Origin: Cytospora piceicola
Taxonomy: Eukaryota; Ascomycota; Sordariomycetes; Diaporthales; Cytosporaceae
Assembly (NCBI GenBank): GCA_023375675.1
Contig: JALQBC010000005.1
Span: forward strand, 186,001 to 250,000
Direction: 5' to 3'
DNA length: 64,000 bases
This document shows, one piece after another, positions 1 through 10,455 of the stretch (the stretch's first letter is position 1; each line of letters begins with the position of its first letter). The notes below the pieces were generated by a model. The model had not been told where the DNA came from. It saw only the letters and a list, made by a program, of their open reading frames with translations, and ran no database searches. A program made the translations under genes and the position numbers.

Positions 1-900
1 GGCGGGTCTTATTACAGCTTAGGTAGGCCGTAATAATACGGCTATATACCTCTTTAATAACTCTAGTACGAAGGTTATTTTCGGCCGAAACGACTAATCG
101 CCCCTTATAGAGTATATAGTCTTATAAGAATAACTAATAAAGGGTACCCTTACGGGCTTTCTAGCGGTATATCTTTAGGCTTATATTTAACCGATTCGCC
201 TCTAACGTTACCTCGGCTAGTAGTACTTCCGATAGGGGTAATACCTTATTATTTTCTTTTAAGACGTATAGCTTACGTACTTTAAGGGAGTCGGAAATAA
301 ACGGCTTAGTAGTAAAGACGGTTATATCCGTCGGGTTACTATCTACGTAACGGAAGATAGCTATTTCCTGCTCGGCCTTCTGCCTAGCTTTTAAGGTTTT
401 CAGTTCTATAGCTTTATATAATAAAGAATTAGCGATCGTATTATTTAGTCTTAGTCGGTAGGTTATAATATAGTAGTATTATAAAAGGGTCTCGGCTTAG
501 TTTACTTAACGTTAGTTTAGCAGGCGTTTAGTTATAAAGTATTCGAGGGCCTTATAGTTAGTAATAATAGTAAATAGTTAAGGCCTTTACTAACCGATTA
601 GCTTAGCGTGTTATACCTTTAAAGCTCGAACTACAGTTATTAGCTCTTTATTATGGATTAGGTAGTTAAAGGCAGGCCTGTATAAAGTCTCGGAGTAGAA
701 TATAATAAGGTGTTAAGTATCGTTATCGGTAATTTAAAACAGGACGCCGGCTAACACGCTATTAGATACGTCCGTCTCGACTTTAGTTTCCCGGTTTATA
801 TAATAATATTATAGTAAAGGTGTATTAATTAATATATCCTTAAAGGACTAGAAAGCGTTCCTCTCGGCCTTATTTTAAGACTAAGCTGTATACTTACACG
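1..900 (-). pseudogene. Gypsy RNase H and start of integrase (decayed)
   Basis: The frame continues from the reverse transcriptase. Positions about 770-840 read as a strand with ETDVSNSVLAGVL, matching the first Asp-bearing strand of Ty3 RNase H (family form TDASxxAxGAVL). Around 600-650 the frame reads YNKELITVVRAL, close to the usual DKELLAIVxAF helix. Positions 1-100 read VIKEVYSRIITAYLSCNKTR, which matches the LI.xxHxxxxxGHxG.xKT zinc-finger region of integrases with the histidines replaced by Tyr or changed, as CAC/CAT to TAC/TAT RIP would do. The integrase core is outside the window. In-frame stops are frequent, so this is a fossil. Confidence 0.85.
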
Positions 901-999
901 TTAGTACTGTTAATAGCTTTACTAGTCGGCTATATTTAAAAACGAATTTTCGGTAGAAGTTATAAAACCTTAGAAAGGACTGTACCTCCTTCACGGTAG

Positions 1000-1790
1000 T
1001 CGGGGCCTCTTAGTCTCGGACTATTAAAATCTTTTCGAGATCTACTACTACCTCGTTAGTACTAATAATAAAGCCTAAGTACTTAGTCTTTATTATATAG
1101 AACTCGTACTTTTTAAGATCGGTATATAGTCCGGTTATATAAAGCCTCTCGAGTACCTACTAGATATATTCGCGATATTCCTTTAATAAATTAAAGTAGA
1201 TTAGGATATCGTCGATATATATATAAACGTACTTATTAAGATATTCTCGAAGTTAGTTATTAATAAATCTTTAAAATATAGCTAGCCCGTTAGTTAGGCT
1301 AAAAGGTATTACCTTATACTTATACGAGCTATAGCGTACCCGGAAGGTTATTAATTCTTTATCTTTCGGTCGGGCTATTTTAATCTTATAGAAAGCTTAT
1401 TTAATATTAATTTTAATAAAAATCTTTACCTTTAAAATTCGAAATAGTATCTCCTTAATTAAAAGGAGTAAGTACTAATCTCGTTTAATAATAACGTTTA
1501 GTTTCCGATAGTCTATATAAAATCGTAGTCCTTTATCGGCTTTACGAGAGAAGAGTACCGGGGAAGCCTATAGGGCCGTACTACTCTCGATAAACCCTTT
1601 TTTAAAGCTCTTAGTAATATACTTCCGATATACCTCGAGCTTTTCTAACGATATCTTATATAATAAAGAATACTTTAAATCTTCGGATCTAATTCCTTCC
1701 TTTAGATAAATATAGTAATCGATATATCGGTAAAGAGCTAACGTATTAGACTTATATTTACTTTAGCTATTAAGCAGATAGTAATATTTA
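1000..1790 (-). pseudogene. Gypsy reverse transcriptase (decayed)
   Basis: On the minus strand the frame reads LEVYRKYITKSFKKGFI, then SPVLFSRKADKGLRFYIDYR, then TFRVRYSSYKYKVIPFSLTN, then the catalytic box YIDDILIYF at about 1,186-1,220. These correspond in order to the family landmarks ELEVLREYLxxxLxKGFI, SPxLFVKKKDGSLRxCVDYR, AFRTRYGHFEYxVMPFGLTN and YLDDILIYS. The catalytic DD pair survives, but stops such as TAG in the segment before SPVLF and TAA before AFYKIK prevent expression. The missing residues fit C-to-T changes in CpA context on either strand. Confidence 0.93.
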
Positions 1791-2519
1791 GACGGTACTA
1801 TCTATAATGCTTTTTATCGGAGTTCTTCCTTATTATACGGCAAAGTCTCCTTATACCGCTTTTCTCGTTTATTTACGATTAACTTCTCGATCTTATATAA
1901 GTTAGTATAGCTAATTAGATCTTCCGATTAGCTAGCAGTTTTAATAAATAATAAAGTATTTACTATATATACGTCGATCCGGTGTTTATATTATCTAATT
2001 CTATCTTTCTTTAAGATATAGGTTCTTTAGGTATCGTGCTGTGTTTTTAAGGGGTTTTTATAGCGACGTAAAGGTAGAGATAACGAAGGGATCTGTTTAG
2101 ACTTATATATACCCGGTAGGTCGGGCTCGTATAGTTTATAGTCTATAGTCCTTAAACCTTCGTTTCGTAACAGGCGGGACTATATAGAACCGTATACTAG
2201 TAGGCGTAACACGGATAGGTGCCGTGTTTTAAACGTCGGTAGTTAGACCGGGACTGTTTCCGGTAACGCTTTCGGTACAGGCTGACTATCGCTTATTATA
2301 GCGTGTTCTAATTCTTTAACACGTTATTTAATTAATTATCGTACTATACGATAGCGTAGGTTTTTATCCTCTGCCTTTTTTTATCTTTATTAACGTTTAT
2401 CGTTGCGGTCTATAGCCTGTTTTTATTAGCGGACCTCTTTATCTTATTCTAAATTATATATTTAGTATATATTATTATCTATCGGTATATTTATAAAATT
2501 ATAACTTAATATCTACTCC

Positions 2520-2850
2520 TCGGGGTAATAAAGGTATCGACCTGTATAGTTAATTATAATATCGTAGTACTCGAACTATTTCCTACCGAGAATAATATTA
2601 TACTTTATATTAAGTACGAGAAAAGGGAAACTTAGCTCTGTCTTACCGTATACTCGTAGTATAACGACTAAGGCTATGTTTAACAGTTAAGTAGATTTAC
2701 CGTTATATCCCTTTACTATCTACGGGTCGAATCCTATAACCTATTAGAGTTAAAGTAATTTCTTTACTTGTTATATAAATTTTAAACTTATAAATACGTA
2801 TCCGCCTGTTTTTATATTAACTAAGGCTTTTATAGTTAAAGACAGTCTAT
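2520..2850 (-). pseudogene. Gypsy aspartic protease (decayed)
   Basis: The minus-strand frame reads KALVNIKTGGYVFISLKF near 2,790-2,840 and ILGRK followed by a stop near 2,580. Fungal gypsy proteases normally read ALxDTGANGYxFI and end with an ILGRKW box. The catalytic Asp position is Asn here (GAT/GAC to AAT is a RIP-type change seen from the other strand) and the Trp after ILGRK is a stop, also a RIP product. The flap and core spacing between the two boxes is normal for the family. The reading is from pattern only. Confidence 0.75.
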
Positions 2851-3165
2851 TATTAACTATCGAATATAGTACGGTAAAAGTATTACCTTTTAGGTATTTT
2901 TAAAGTAAGTTAAATAGTAAGTTATTTAGCTACTTTTCCTTTAGTACCGTATACTGCCTGCTTTATATCGATATATTCTTTAAAAGGGAGTTAATTTATT
3001 TTAAGGTTATTCGTTTCCCGAGTTACTATCGCTCTCTGCGTTTAGCTTATCGTTAGTTAACGTAGTAGTTAGTAAAGGCTGTTAGGGAAAGAGCTTGCTA
3101 TATAAGTAATTAATACGGTTGTTCCGTTAGGCCGGTTTCCCGTTATTATTCTTAAGAGTATTAGG

Positions 3166-3207
3166 ACACTCGAATAATCGATAACTTTCCTTTTTACACA
3201 CGAAACA
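3166..3207 (-). pseudogene. Gag CCHC zinc knuckle with His replaced by Tyr
   Basis: The minus strand encodes CFVCKKESYRLFEC, which has the CX2CX4HX4C spacing of a retroviral-type zinc knuckle with Tyr at the His position. CAC/CAT to TAC/TAT is a single RIP transition. It is flanked by a basic, Asn-rich stretch, as is usual at the gag C-terminus, and lies upstream of the protease in the same orientation. The rest of gag (about 3,210-4,990) has no other motif I can name. Confidence 0.8.
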
Positions 3208-5070
3208 CTTTCCTTTCTTAACTAGTTTCTTAAATTCCTCTTTACTTAGCGGGTTAACGATAACGATATTACGACGAGGCTGTCTAAACCTTCTACGTCC
3301 TTTCGACGCTAATATAGATACACTAGTCCGAGTGTTACTAGTTAATAATCGGTTACTCTCCGATTAAGTAAAAGCACGTGCTTTCTCTTTCTTAGTCTTA
3401 GCTACGGTAGCGGCTTAAGTGTTAGTGAAATCTATTTGTTAGGTAAGTTAAGAGAGCTTTATATATTCTATAGAGTTATCTAGAAACTAAACGGCTAGGG
3501 TATTTTAGAATATAGGCGTTAAACGACGTTAAAACTCGTCTTTTTAAGTTACCTAAGGCTTAAAGAGCTCTGCTATAAGACGGATAAAGGCGTTTTAAAA
3601 AGCTTAGTACGAAATAGTAGATTCGTTATAGGATTCGGGGTGTATTATATTCAGCGTATCTTACTTATTTTATACCTTTTTTCTTCGGTTAAAATCGTTA
3701 TACTAGAGGTTTAGGTATCGGAATATAGACTCGATAATAAAAAGTCGTTTAAGATTTTAATAGTCGAGGTACGGTATAATATTCTTAATAGGGGTTCCGG
3801 CTATACGACTTATAATATAGTTGATTTTCGAGGATTCGGTAGGGAACTAGTTTACGTTATCGTATAGTCGGTTTTAAACCTTTATCTTTTAGACTTTATA
3901 AGAAACTTTGTTTTACTTAAAGTTATTATAAAATTCGGGCGTATCGTCGACCTTCGTTATACGGCGGACTTTAGTCTTACCCTTTATAAACTAAGTGTAT
4001 AACGAACTAAGGGTACTATTTCGATAGTATCTTTCCTTTATATCGGGTAGCGGGTTATTATATATTAAATAAGTAAGGTCGACTACTAATTAGTTGTTAT
4101 CGGTAAGCTAGGCTTAGAGCTTATAAATACGTTCGTCGCGTAGGGCGATCTCGTCGAGTATTATATTATTTAAGACAGGCTTTTTTATACTAGTTGTATT
4201 ACGTAATCCTTCTATTACGTTAACCGCCTCGACTTTAAATTTAGTAGCCTATTAGTATAATATGTTAAAGTTTTAGTTTAACTCGACGGCTACTTAGTAA
4301 AGGTCTTCGACTTAGGTTACTAAGGCCGCTATACTTAAAGATCGAAGTTTATATTCTTAGAAAAAGGCGTCGGGATTCTTTATAAACCGGTTCTTAAAGG
4401 TAGTTAAGTTTATCGGGCTGTTTACCTAAGGCTAGGCCGCCTTACCTGCCTCGGTTAAAGGCCTAAAAACGTATTTAAGGCCTTCCTCTTAAGTCTTATA
4501 TAAAGCAGCTAATTAATAAACCTTCTCGATAAAGTTATCCTTAAGGTTATTAACGGAAAACGCGTACCTGTATTTACGGAACTTTTCCTTTAATAGGTCG
4601 TACAGGAAATCGGTAAACGTAGGGTCGGTTTCTAAAATACTTTTATAGTTTTTAAGGGTGCCCTCCTCTGTTTTATACTAAAAGGTTATAATACTAGTAA
4701 TCTTCTTATCGGGGTTGATAATACGATAGGAAGAAGTAATATTAAAGCGTTGTCGTAGCGGGGTCTTAAGGGCCTTGTCTTCCTGTAGTAAGATTAATAA
4801 AAACTCACCGAGGTTAAATCGGACCTTTTTCTAAGCTTTTTCGGCCCGTCTGTCTTAATCGTCTCGCGCTATCGTAGCGGTCGTAATGTCGTGTCGTAGC
4901 TTAGTCGAGTATAAGGCTTATCTAGGGATCTGTAATCGGTTGCGTTACCGTCTAACGCGAGCGATATATTCTGAGGTTCTGTTAGTATTATAAGCCTTTT
5001 TAGGCTGTAAATGATTAATTAAGGTGAGCTAAAATAATGTCACGATGCACTAGAATAATAGAGGTAAAGC

Positions 5071-5267
5071 TGTAATTCTAATATAGATGTGAGCATTTTG
5101 GCTAAAGAGGAAGGGAAAGGCTTAAGCGTAGCTAAGGCCCTCTTTAAAGGTTTAAATACTAAGGTACGGCGAGGCCTAGTGGGTCACCTGGTCTGTGCGC
5201 AGGCGCCAGGTCAGGTGACCCCTGGCCCTACGCGCCGTTCCGTCATAAACACGGTAGTAATTATACA
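5071..5267 (-). repeat. Putative 5' LTR of the gypsy element
   Basis: This 197 bp segment begins TGTAATTC and ends AATTATACA, giving TG...CA ends with a short inverted match. It lies immediately upstream (in element orientation) of the gag region. No second LTR is available in the window for comparison, and I could not match a tRNA primer-binding site next to it. The stretch 5,175-5,250 keeps many CpA/TpG dinucleotides, unlike everything around it. Boundaries are tentative. Confidence 0.45.
5181..5221. other. Hairpin: 10-bp perfect inverted repeat in the RIP-poor LTR segment
   Basis: GGGTCACCTG at 5,181-5,190 is the exact reverse complement of CAGGTGACCC at 5,212-5,221, with a 21-base GC-rich spacer that can pair further (CCTGG with CCAGG). 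CpA and TpG are intact in both arms although adjacent sequence has lost them. Confidence 0.8.
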
Positions 5268-5268
5268 G

Positions 5269-5340
5269 ATATAGCCGGTTAGTAAGCTCGCCTTTTAATT
5301 TCAGCGACCGGTTTACTAGCCGGTTATATTAATTCGAATG
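5269..5340 (+). repeat. Left terminal inverted repeat
   Basis: Sequence from ATATAGCCGGTTAGTAAG through ACCGGTTTACTAGCCGG to TATATTAATTCGAATG. It matches the reverse complement of 49,241-49,311 along its length; mismatches such as CTCGCC against TTTACT and CAGCGA against TAATAA are largely transitions. Related copies recur inside the left end at about 5,582, 5,833 and 6,055, each opening with GTTAGTAAGCT, so the motif is also the head of a local tandem unit. Confidence 0.8.
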
Positions 5341-6230
5341 TTCGACTATAACCTTAACCTTAACCTTGACCTTAACCTTGACCTTGACCTTGACCTTAAC
5401 CTTGACCTTAACCTTGACCTTAACCTTGACCTTAACCTTGACCTTAACCTCTTAGGTAATTACTGACCTTGATATCTGACTGGCCCTAAGTTCCGACTGG
5501 CCCTAAGTTTTAACTAACCTTAACATCTAACTAGCCTTAAGTTCTAACTAATTAACTACCTAGGTACTAACTAACCTAAACGTTAGTAAGCTCGCCTCTT
5601 AATTTTAGCGACCGGTTTACTAGCCGGTTATATTAAATTAAATGTTATCGACTATAACTATAACCTTAACCTTAACCTTAACCTTAACCTTAACCTTTTA
5701 AGTAATTACTAACCTTAACATCTAACTGGCCTTAAGTTCTGACTGGCCTTAAGTTCTGACTAGCCCTAAGTTCTAACTGGCCTTAAGTCCTAACTAATTA
5801 ACTACTAACTGACCCTAACTAACTAATATAAACGTTAGTAAGCTACTTTCTTAATTCTAGCGACCGGTTTACTAGCAGGTTATATTAAATCAAATATTAT
5901 CGACTATAACTATAACCTTAACCTTAACCTTAACCTTAATATCTAACTAGCCCGAGCTCTAACTAATTAATATTTAACTAACCTTAACTACTAATTAACC
6001 TTAACTACTAACTAACCTTAACTACTAACTAACCTTAACTACTAACTAATATAAACGTTAGTAAGCTACTCTCTTAATTTTAGCGACCGGTTTACTAGCA
6101 GGTTATATTAAATAATAAGGAATAAATACTATTAATAGTTAAAGGTAATAAGCAGCCGGTAAGATAAGTAACAACCTTAACTATAACTACTAACCTTAAT
6201 CTTAACCTCGACCTTAACTACGTTATAATA
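5341..6230. repeat. Left subterminal array: CCTTAA/CCTTGA hexamers in 220-300 bp tandem units
   Basis: Four tandem units (starting about 5,277, 5,582, 5,833 and 6,055) each consist of a terminal-repeat-like head followed by runs of CCTTAA or CCTTGA and then diverged TAACTAGCC/TAACTAACC repeats. The units shorten and diverge inwards. The hexamer differs by one base from the canonical fungal telomere repeat (CCCTAA), so it is not telomere sequence as such. The C-rich strand reads on + here and on - at the right end. Confidence 0.85.
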
Positions 6231-6289
6231 TATACCGATATTAATAAGGTTTATAAACTTATACGTAGTTAAATTAAAATAAAGTCGAG

Positions 6290-7035
6290 GTTAATACTAT
6301 TAATTAATATATCCTTATCGTCGTTTACAAGTGTTTATTATATATATATTTATAAAGTATATTAAGCCGGTTTTTCTCTTAAGATTATATAAAATATTAA
6401 AGACTAACTAATTATATAAAGTATATCGTCCCTCTTCTTTAACTTAATAACAATAGCCTGTTACTCTTTATTAATAGTTTAGTAGCCTTTATTATTAGTA
6501 GTTTAGCAGTTTTTATCGTTAGTTATTTAACGATCTTTATTCTCGTTCTTATCCTTTTCGATAGTAAGCCTTTTACGTTTAGATAATATCGCTTTAAAAG
6601 AACCGCTTTAAAAGATATTAAAAGAGGACCGATTATAAACTTTACGGCTATTAGCTAACCTAATAGCTATAAAGTAGGTATAACTATATACTATAGTACA
6701 GTCGATACTACCGGCGACTTAATAGTTAAATAAGTAATACTTCTTTTTAACCTTCGTTATCTTAGCTTAAACGCGCTATCTACGTTTAAAGTATAGCTTT
6801 AACTTATTCTATACAGTAATCTAGTATATTTTAAAGATAAAGGTATAAACGCGGCTTTAGTTATCCCTTAAGGCTAGGCCGAAGGCGTTAATACCTAGCA
6901 CGTAAGGCTTTTTAAACACTTTATAAACGTCGTTTATAATAAGAAAGGCCTTATAGAGGACTTTATAAAGGCCGGAGCTAACTAAATATCGTAAGTATTT
7001 ATATATATAAAGGGAATTAGATAATACTTATAGAA
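6290..7035 (-). pseudogene. Decayed reading frame, outward-facing, left end
   Basis: One minus-strand frame can be followed for about 245 codons, interrupted only by TAA/TAG. It contains stretches such as GLYKVLYKAFLIINDVYKVF, PYVLGINAFGLALRDN and RLANSRKVYNRSSFNIF, then a charged region (KRKRLTIEKDKNENKDR) and near the end KLKKRDDILYIIS. The product looks soluble and basic. I do not recognise the family; it lacks the R..HxxR..Y pattern I would look for in a tyrosine recombinase and shows no obvious DDE spacing. It points toward the left terminus, mirroring the gene at the right terminus. Confidence 0.5.
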
Positions 7036-7149
7036 AGTTTTAGCCTTACTTAAGTTTTAAGTTTTAGATATTTTATTAATAAAATAAGTAAATAATAGCG
7101 TTAAATAAGTCTTATAGTTTTTTAGCCGGGTAGTAATTAGTTTAAAAGT

Positions 7150-7335
7150 AAAAGTATATAAAGTTTAAAAGTTTTAAGCTAACTAAGAGTACCGATAGTA
7201 GATAATTATAATAAGCGACTAATAGATTTTCTCTTTAAAAGTTAAGTATATAAAGTTTAAGAGTTCTAGCTAACTAAAAACACCGGGACAGTAGATAAAT
7301 ACAATAAGCGACTAACAGATATTCTTTTATATAGA
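7150..7335. repeat. Imperfect direct repeat, about 93 bp, two copies
   Basis: Two adjacent copies open with AGTATATAAAGTTTAA and contain AGCTAACTAA, AGTAGATAA and AATAAGCGACTAA in the same order, with a few transitions between them. Confidence 0.6.
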
Positions 7336-8695
7336 ATTAGTCTATATTTAAAGTAACAATATCTTATAAAAAACTATAAAAGTTTAGATTAGAGTTCTTT
7401 ATTACTTAAAAATACTGTATATACTCTGTTTTATCGCCGTTAGCTATACAGAAATAACGACCTTTATTTATTAAGTAAGTCTTACTTTATAATAATATCT
7501 AATTTACTATCGATAAGTAAAGAAAAAGAGAAAGGTATCGTATAGTATATAAAACTTATAAAGTATATAATAGCTAATAACGTTTTATTTACTCGGCTAT
7601 TTTTATAGTTTTAGCTACTTTTACTACTAAGAATATAAAAGCAGCTAAAAACGTTTACTATATATAGGTTTCGGAGTTATAAGGTTTCGGAATTATAGAT
7701 AGCCGGTAATATTTAGAATATATAGTATAAGTAAAAGTTTTAAAAAAGGATCTTTTAACTCGAGTATCTCCCTATAGACGAGATACCGGCTAAGTAAAAA
7801 GACAATAAAAAAGCTAACTAATTAAAACGATAAAAGCGATATATTAATCGAGCTTACTAAACGGTATTATACGATTAATAGCCGAAGTAAAAAGCATTAT
7901 ATTATACGTTTATTTATTTAATTAAAAGAATTAATTACTTATAACGAAATTTCCTTATAAATATATTAAAAGCTATATTTAATATACTAAAATAATATTC
8001 TACTAAGTATAAAATATACTTAAGAAAATATATACCTTAGTATAAAGTACTTAAAAAAAAAAAAAAAGGTAGATAGTTAACCGGAACGCTTACAGATTAA
8101 AGTAATTACTAGCCCGAAGATAACTATAGCTACCTTTATATATTATATTTTTTCTTTAACCTATTAGCTATAAAGGCGACTTAACCTATTAGCTATAAGT
8201 CTTATAGGGTTACTCCTTACTATAAAAGTATTAGGTTTTTACTTAATTTAATACTTTTAAAATAGTAATAATCTTTAATCTTCTTCTCGGTTTTATATAG
8301 CTTATTAAAGTTAAAGATTAATATAGGTTTAAGTTTAGGTTTAGTTTAGTCTAGTAGTATTTATTAGTAATAAAGATAGTAGTTTATCTCGATATACCTA
8401 TAAAACGTATACCTTATATATTAAAAGCTATATTTAAATAAAAAGTAACTTTAACCGGTTACTTAACTTAGGTATAGGCGAAGAAAAGGTATATATAGTA
8501 GCCGGGGTAGGTATTTAAGACGGTCTATAATATAAGAACGAAACGGTAGAATAGTATAAGAGTATAAGCGCGGCTAATATAGCGTAAGTGTATAAGTTTA
8601 AATAGAAACGGTATAAAACTTTTTAAACGCTTACGTTAGCGTTTTAAAGTACTTATATAATTACTACCCTATTAACTTTAGCCTTAACTATAATA
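7336..8695. other. RIP-saturated AT-rich sequence, no feature resolved
   Basis: TpA-rich sequence with almost no CpA or TpG. No motif, hairpin or long frame was identified with confidence, apart from a run of A at about 8,051-8,065. Confidence 0.6.
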
Positions 8696-8696
8696 A

Positions 8697-8840
8697 CTAC
8701 CTACCTAGCTTAGTTAAACGTAAAAAAGGTTAAACGCAGAAAAAGCTAAACGTAGAAGAAGTTAAATATAAAGGAAGCTAAATACGAAAGAAGCTAAACG
8801 TAAAGGAAGCTAAACGTAAAGGAAGCTAAACGTAAAAGAT
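8697..8840. repeat. 16-bp minisatellite (GCTAAACGTAAAGGAA type)
   Basis: About eight diverging copies of a 16-bp unit. The best-preserved copies are at about 8,775-8,835. The unit length is not a multiple of three, so it is unlikely to be a protein repeat. Confidence 0.75.
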
Positions 8841-9595
8841 AAATTCCTTACCTCGAGCTAGTTATAAAAGGTAACCTCTTTTACTACCTTATTAAAAGTA
8901 TTAGGTTAAGCTGCCTTTACGCTTCCGATTCTAATTAAAACCTTTATATAAAAGTAAACAGACTAAAACAATAAAAAGGCTAATATAAATCTACTTAGCT
9001 TTACGTATTATATAACTTGCCGGAAGTTTACGTATATAACTATAGCTACGGCTATAGCTACCCGGCTTAAAGTTTATTTTCCGTTATAGTATAGCTTAAA
9101 AAAGGTATAAATAACCGAAGCGATAGTAGAGCGATAATAAAAAGCGGTTTAAGTTAAAGGATTTTTTTATAATAAGTCGGGGTAGCTATATTAAAAGAAG
9201 CTTTAGCTAGAACGTTATAAATAAGTTATTAACTAACGATAAGTTTATAGTCGTTTAAAAATAGCTTTTTTACTTAAGTTTTAATTATTAAGCCCGAAGT
9301 AAGAAAGCCCTACGAAATACTATCGTATTTCTTATAACTACCTGTTAGATATTTCGGTAAAGATATAATATAAAAAACAACGTATAAATAAAGATATTAC
9401 TACTATTTTTAAAATATTATAATATAGACTTTTAGTATTCGGTTTAAAAACTTATAAGTAGTTTAGCCTATTTATATTATTAAAACCCCTCGGCTTTTAA
9501 ATATTTAATAAGAAGGCGATAACCTTTTAATCTATCGAACTAAACGTTATCGGTTTAAATATACTAATTTTTTACCTTAAAATAAAAATAATATA

Positions 9596-10145
9596 GCTTT
9601 AGCTTAGCCTTTTATACCTTTTTTATTAAAAGAGCTTATCTTTTATACTTTCTCTACTAAAAGAGCTTTAGCTTAGCCTTTTATACTTTCTCTAATAAAA
9701 GTAAAAGAGCTCGCCTTTTATACCTTCTTTATTAAAAAAGCTTTAGCTTAACCTCTTACCCCTTCTTTAATAAAGGTAAAAAAGCTTGCCTCTTATACCT
9801 CTATTAAAGAAGCCTTAACTTAGCTTCTTACCTTTTCTTTAACAGAAATAAAGAAGCTTACCTCTTATACCTTTATTAAAAAAGCCTTAACTTAGCCTTT
9901 TACCCCTTTTTTAGTAAAGGTAGAAAAGCTTACTTTTTATACCTTTACTAAAAAAGCCTTAGCTTAGTTTTTTACCTTTTCTTTAACAGAAATAAAAAAG
10001 CTTACTTCTTATACCTTTATTAAAAGAGCTTTAGCTTAGCCTTTTACCTTTTTTTTAGCAGAGGTAAAAGAGCTTACCTCTTATACTTTTACTAATAAAG
10101 CCTTAGCTTAGCTTTTTATACCTTTTCTGTTAAAAAAGCTTTATA
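9596..10145 (+). repeat. In-frame 24-codon tandem repeat, eight units
   Basis: The landmark GCTTTAGCTTAGCC (or its variant GCCTTAACTTAGC) recurs at 9,596, 9,665, 9,740, 9,812, 9,884, 9,956, 10,028 and 10,100, i.e. at intervals of 69, 75 and then 72 bp. Each unit encodes a helix-like KKALA-stop-PFT segment followed by KVKELxSYTF. The stop falls at the same place in every unit and would be Gln before RIP. Confidence 0.85.
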
Positions 10146-10294
10146 AAAAAATCGTAAAAATATCTATCTTTAACAGGTTTTTTAACTTAAAACTAAAGTA
10201 TAGTTTTACCTTACCGGTATTTATATAAACGGATTATTCTTTATAAAAACTCTATATCGAAATAGCTAAATATAACCTACTTATAGTAAAATTA

Positions 10295-10455
10295 ACGTTT
10301 ATAAACTCGGCTAAAGATAATAAAATATCGGCGTTTATAAACTCGGCTAAAGATAATAAAATATCGGCGTTTATAAACTCGGCTAAAAATAATAAGATAT
10401 TAGCGTTTATAAACTCGGCTAAAGATAATAAAATATCGACGTTTATAGAATAAAC
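10295..10455 (+). repeat. 36-bp in-frame tandem repeat, 4.5 units
   Basis: Units start at 10,295, 10,331, 10,367, 10,403 and 10,439, exactly 36 bp apart. Each encodes AFINSAKDNKIS with minor changes, in the same frame as the upstream 24-codon repeat. Confidence 0.88.

Larger units (their letters stand above)
1..5267 (-). mobile_element. Ty3/gypsy LTR retrotransposon, RIP-inactivated, truncated by window edge
   Basis: Reading the minus strand from about 4,990 down to 1 gives the classic gypsy order: gag with a CCHC knuckle, aspartic protease, reverse transcriptase, RNase H, and the beginning of the integrase H2C2 region at the window edge. The pol frame can be followed almost continuously, and its interruptions are nearly all TAA or TAG, as expected from CAA/CAG and TGG codons hit by RIP. 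The rest of integrase and the other LTR must lie left of the window. The element cannot be functional. Domain order (RT before IN) and motif wording both fit Ty3/gypsy, not Ty1/copia. It ends only a couple of bases from the inverted repeat that starts at 5,269. Confidence 0.9.

Noticed and set aside
5089..5274. Open frame of 61 codons
   Set aside because: It begins with GTG, lies across the putative LTR and its hairpin, and has no protein-like features.
5341..6230. True telomere or interstitial telomeric repeat
   Set aside because: The hexamer is CCTTAA/CCTTGA, not CCCTAA, and it is embedded in longer tandem units; kept only as telomere-like.
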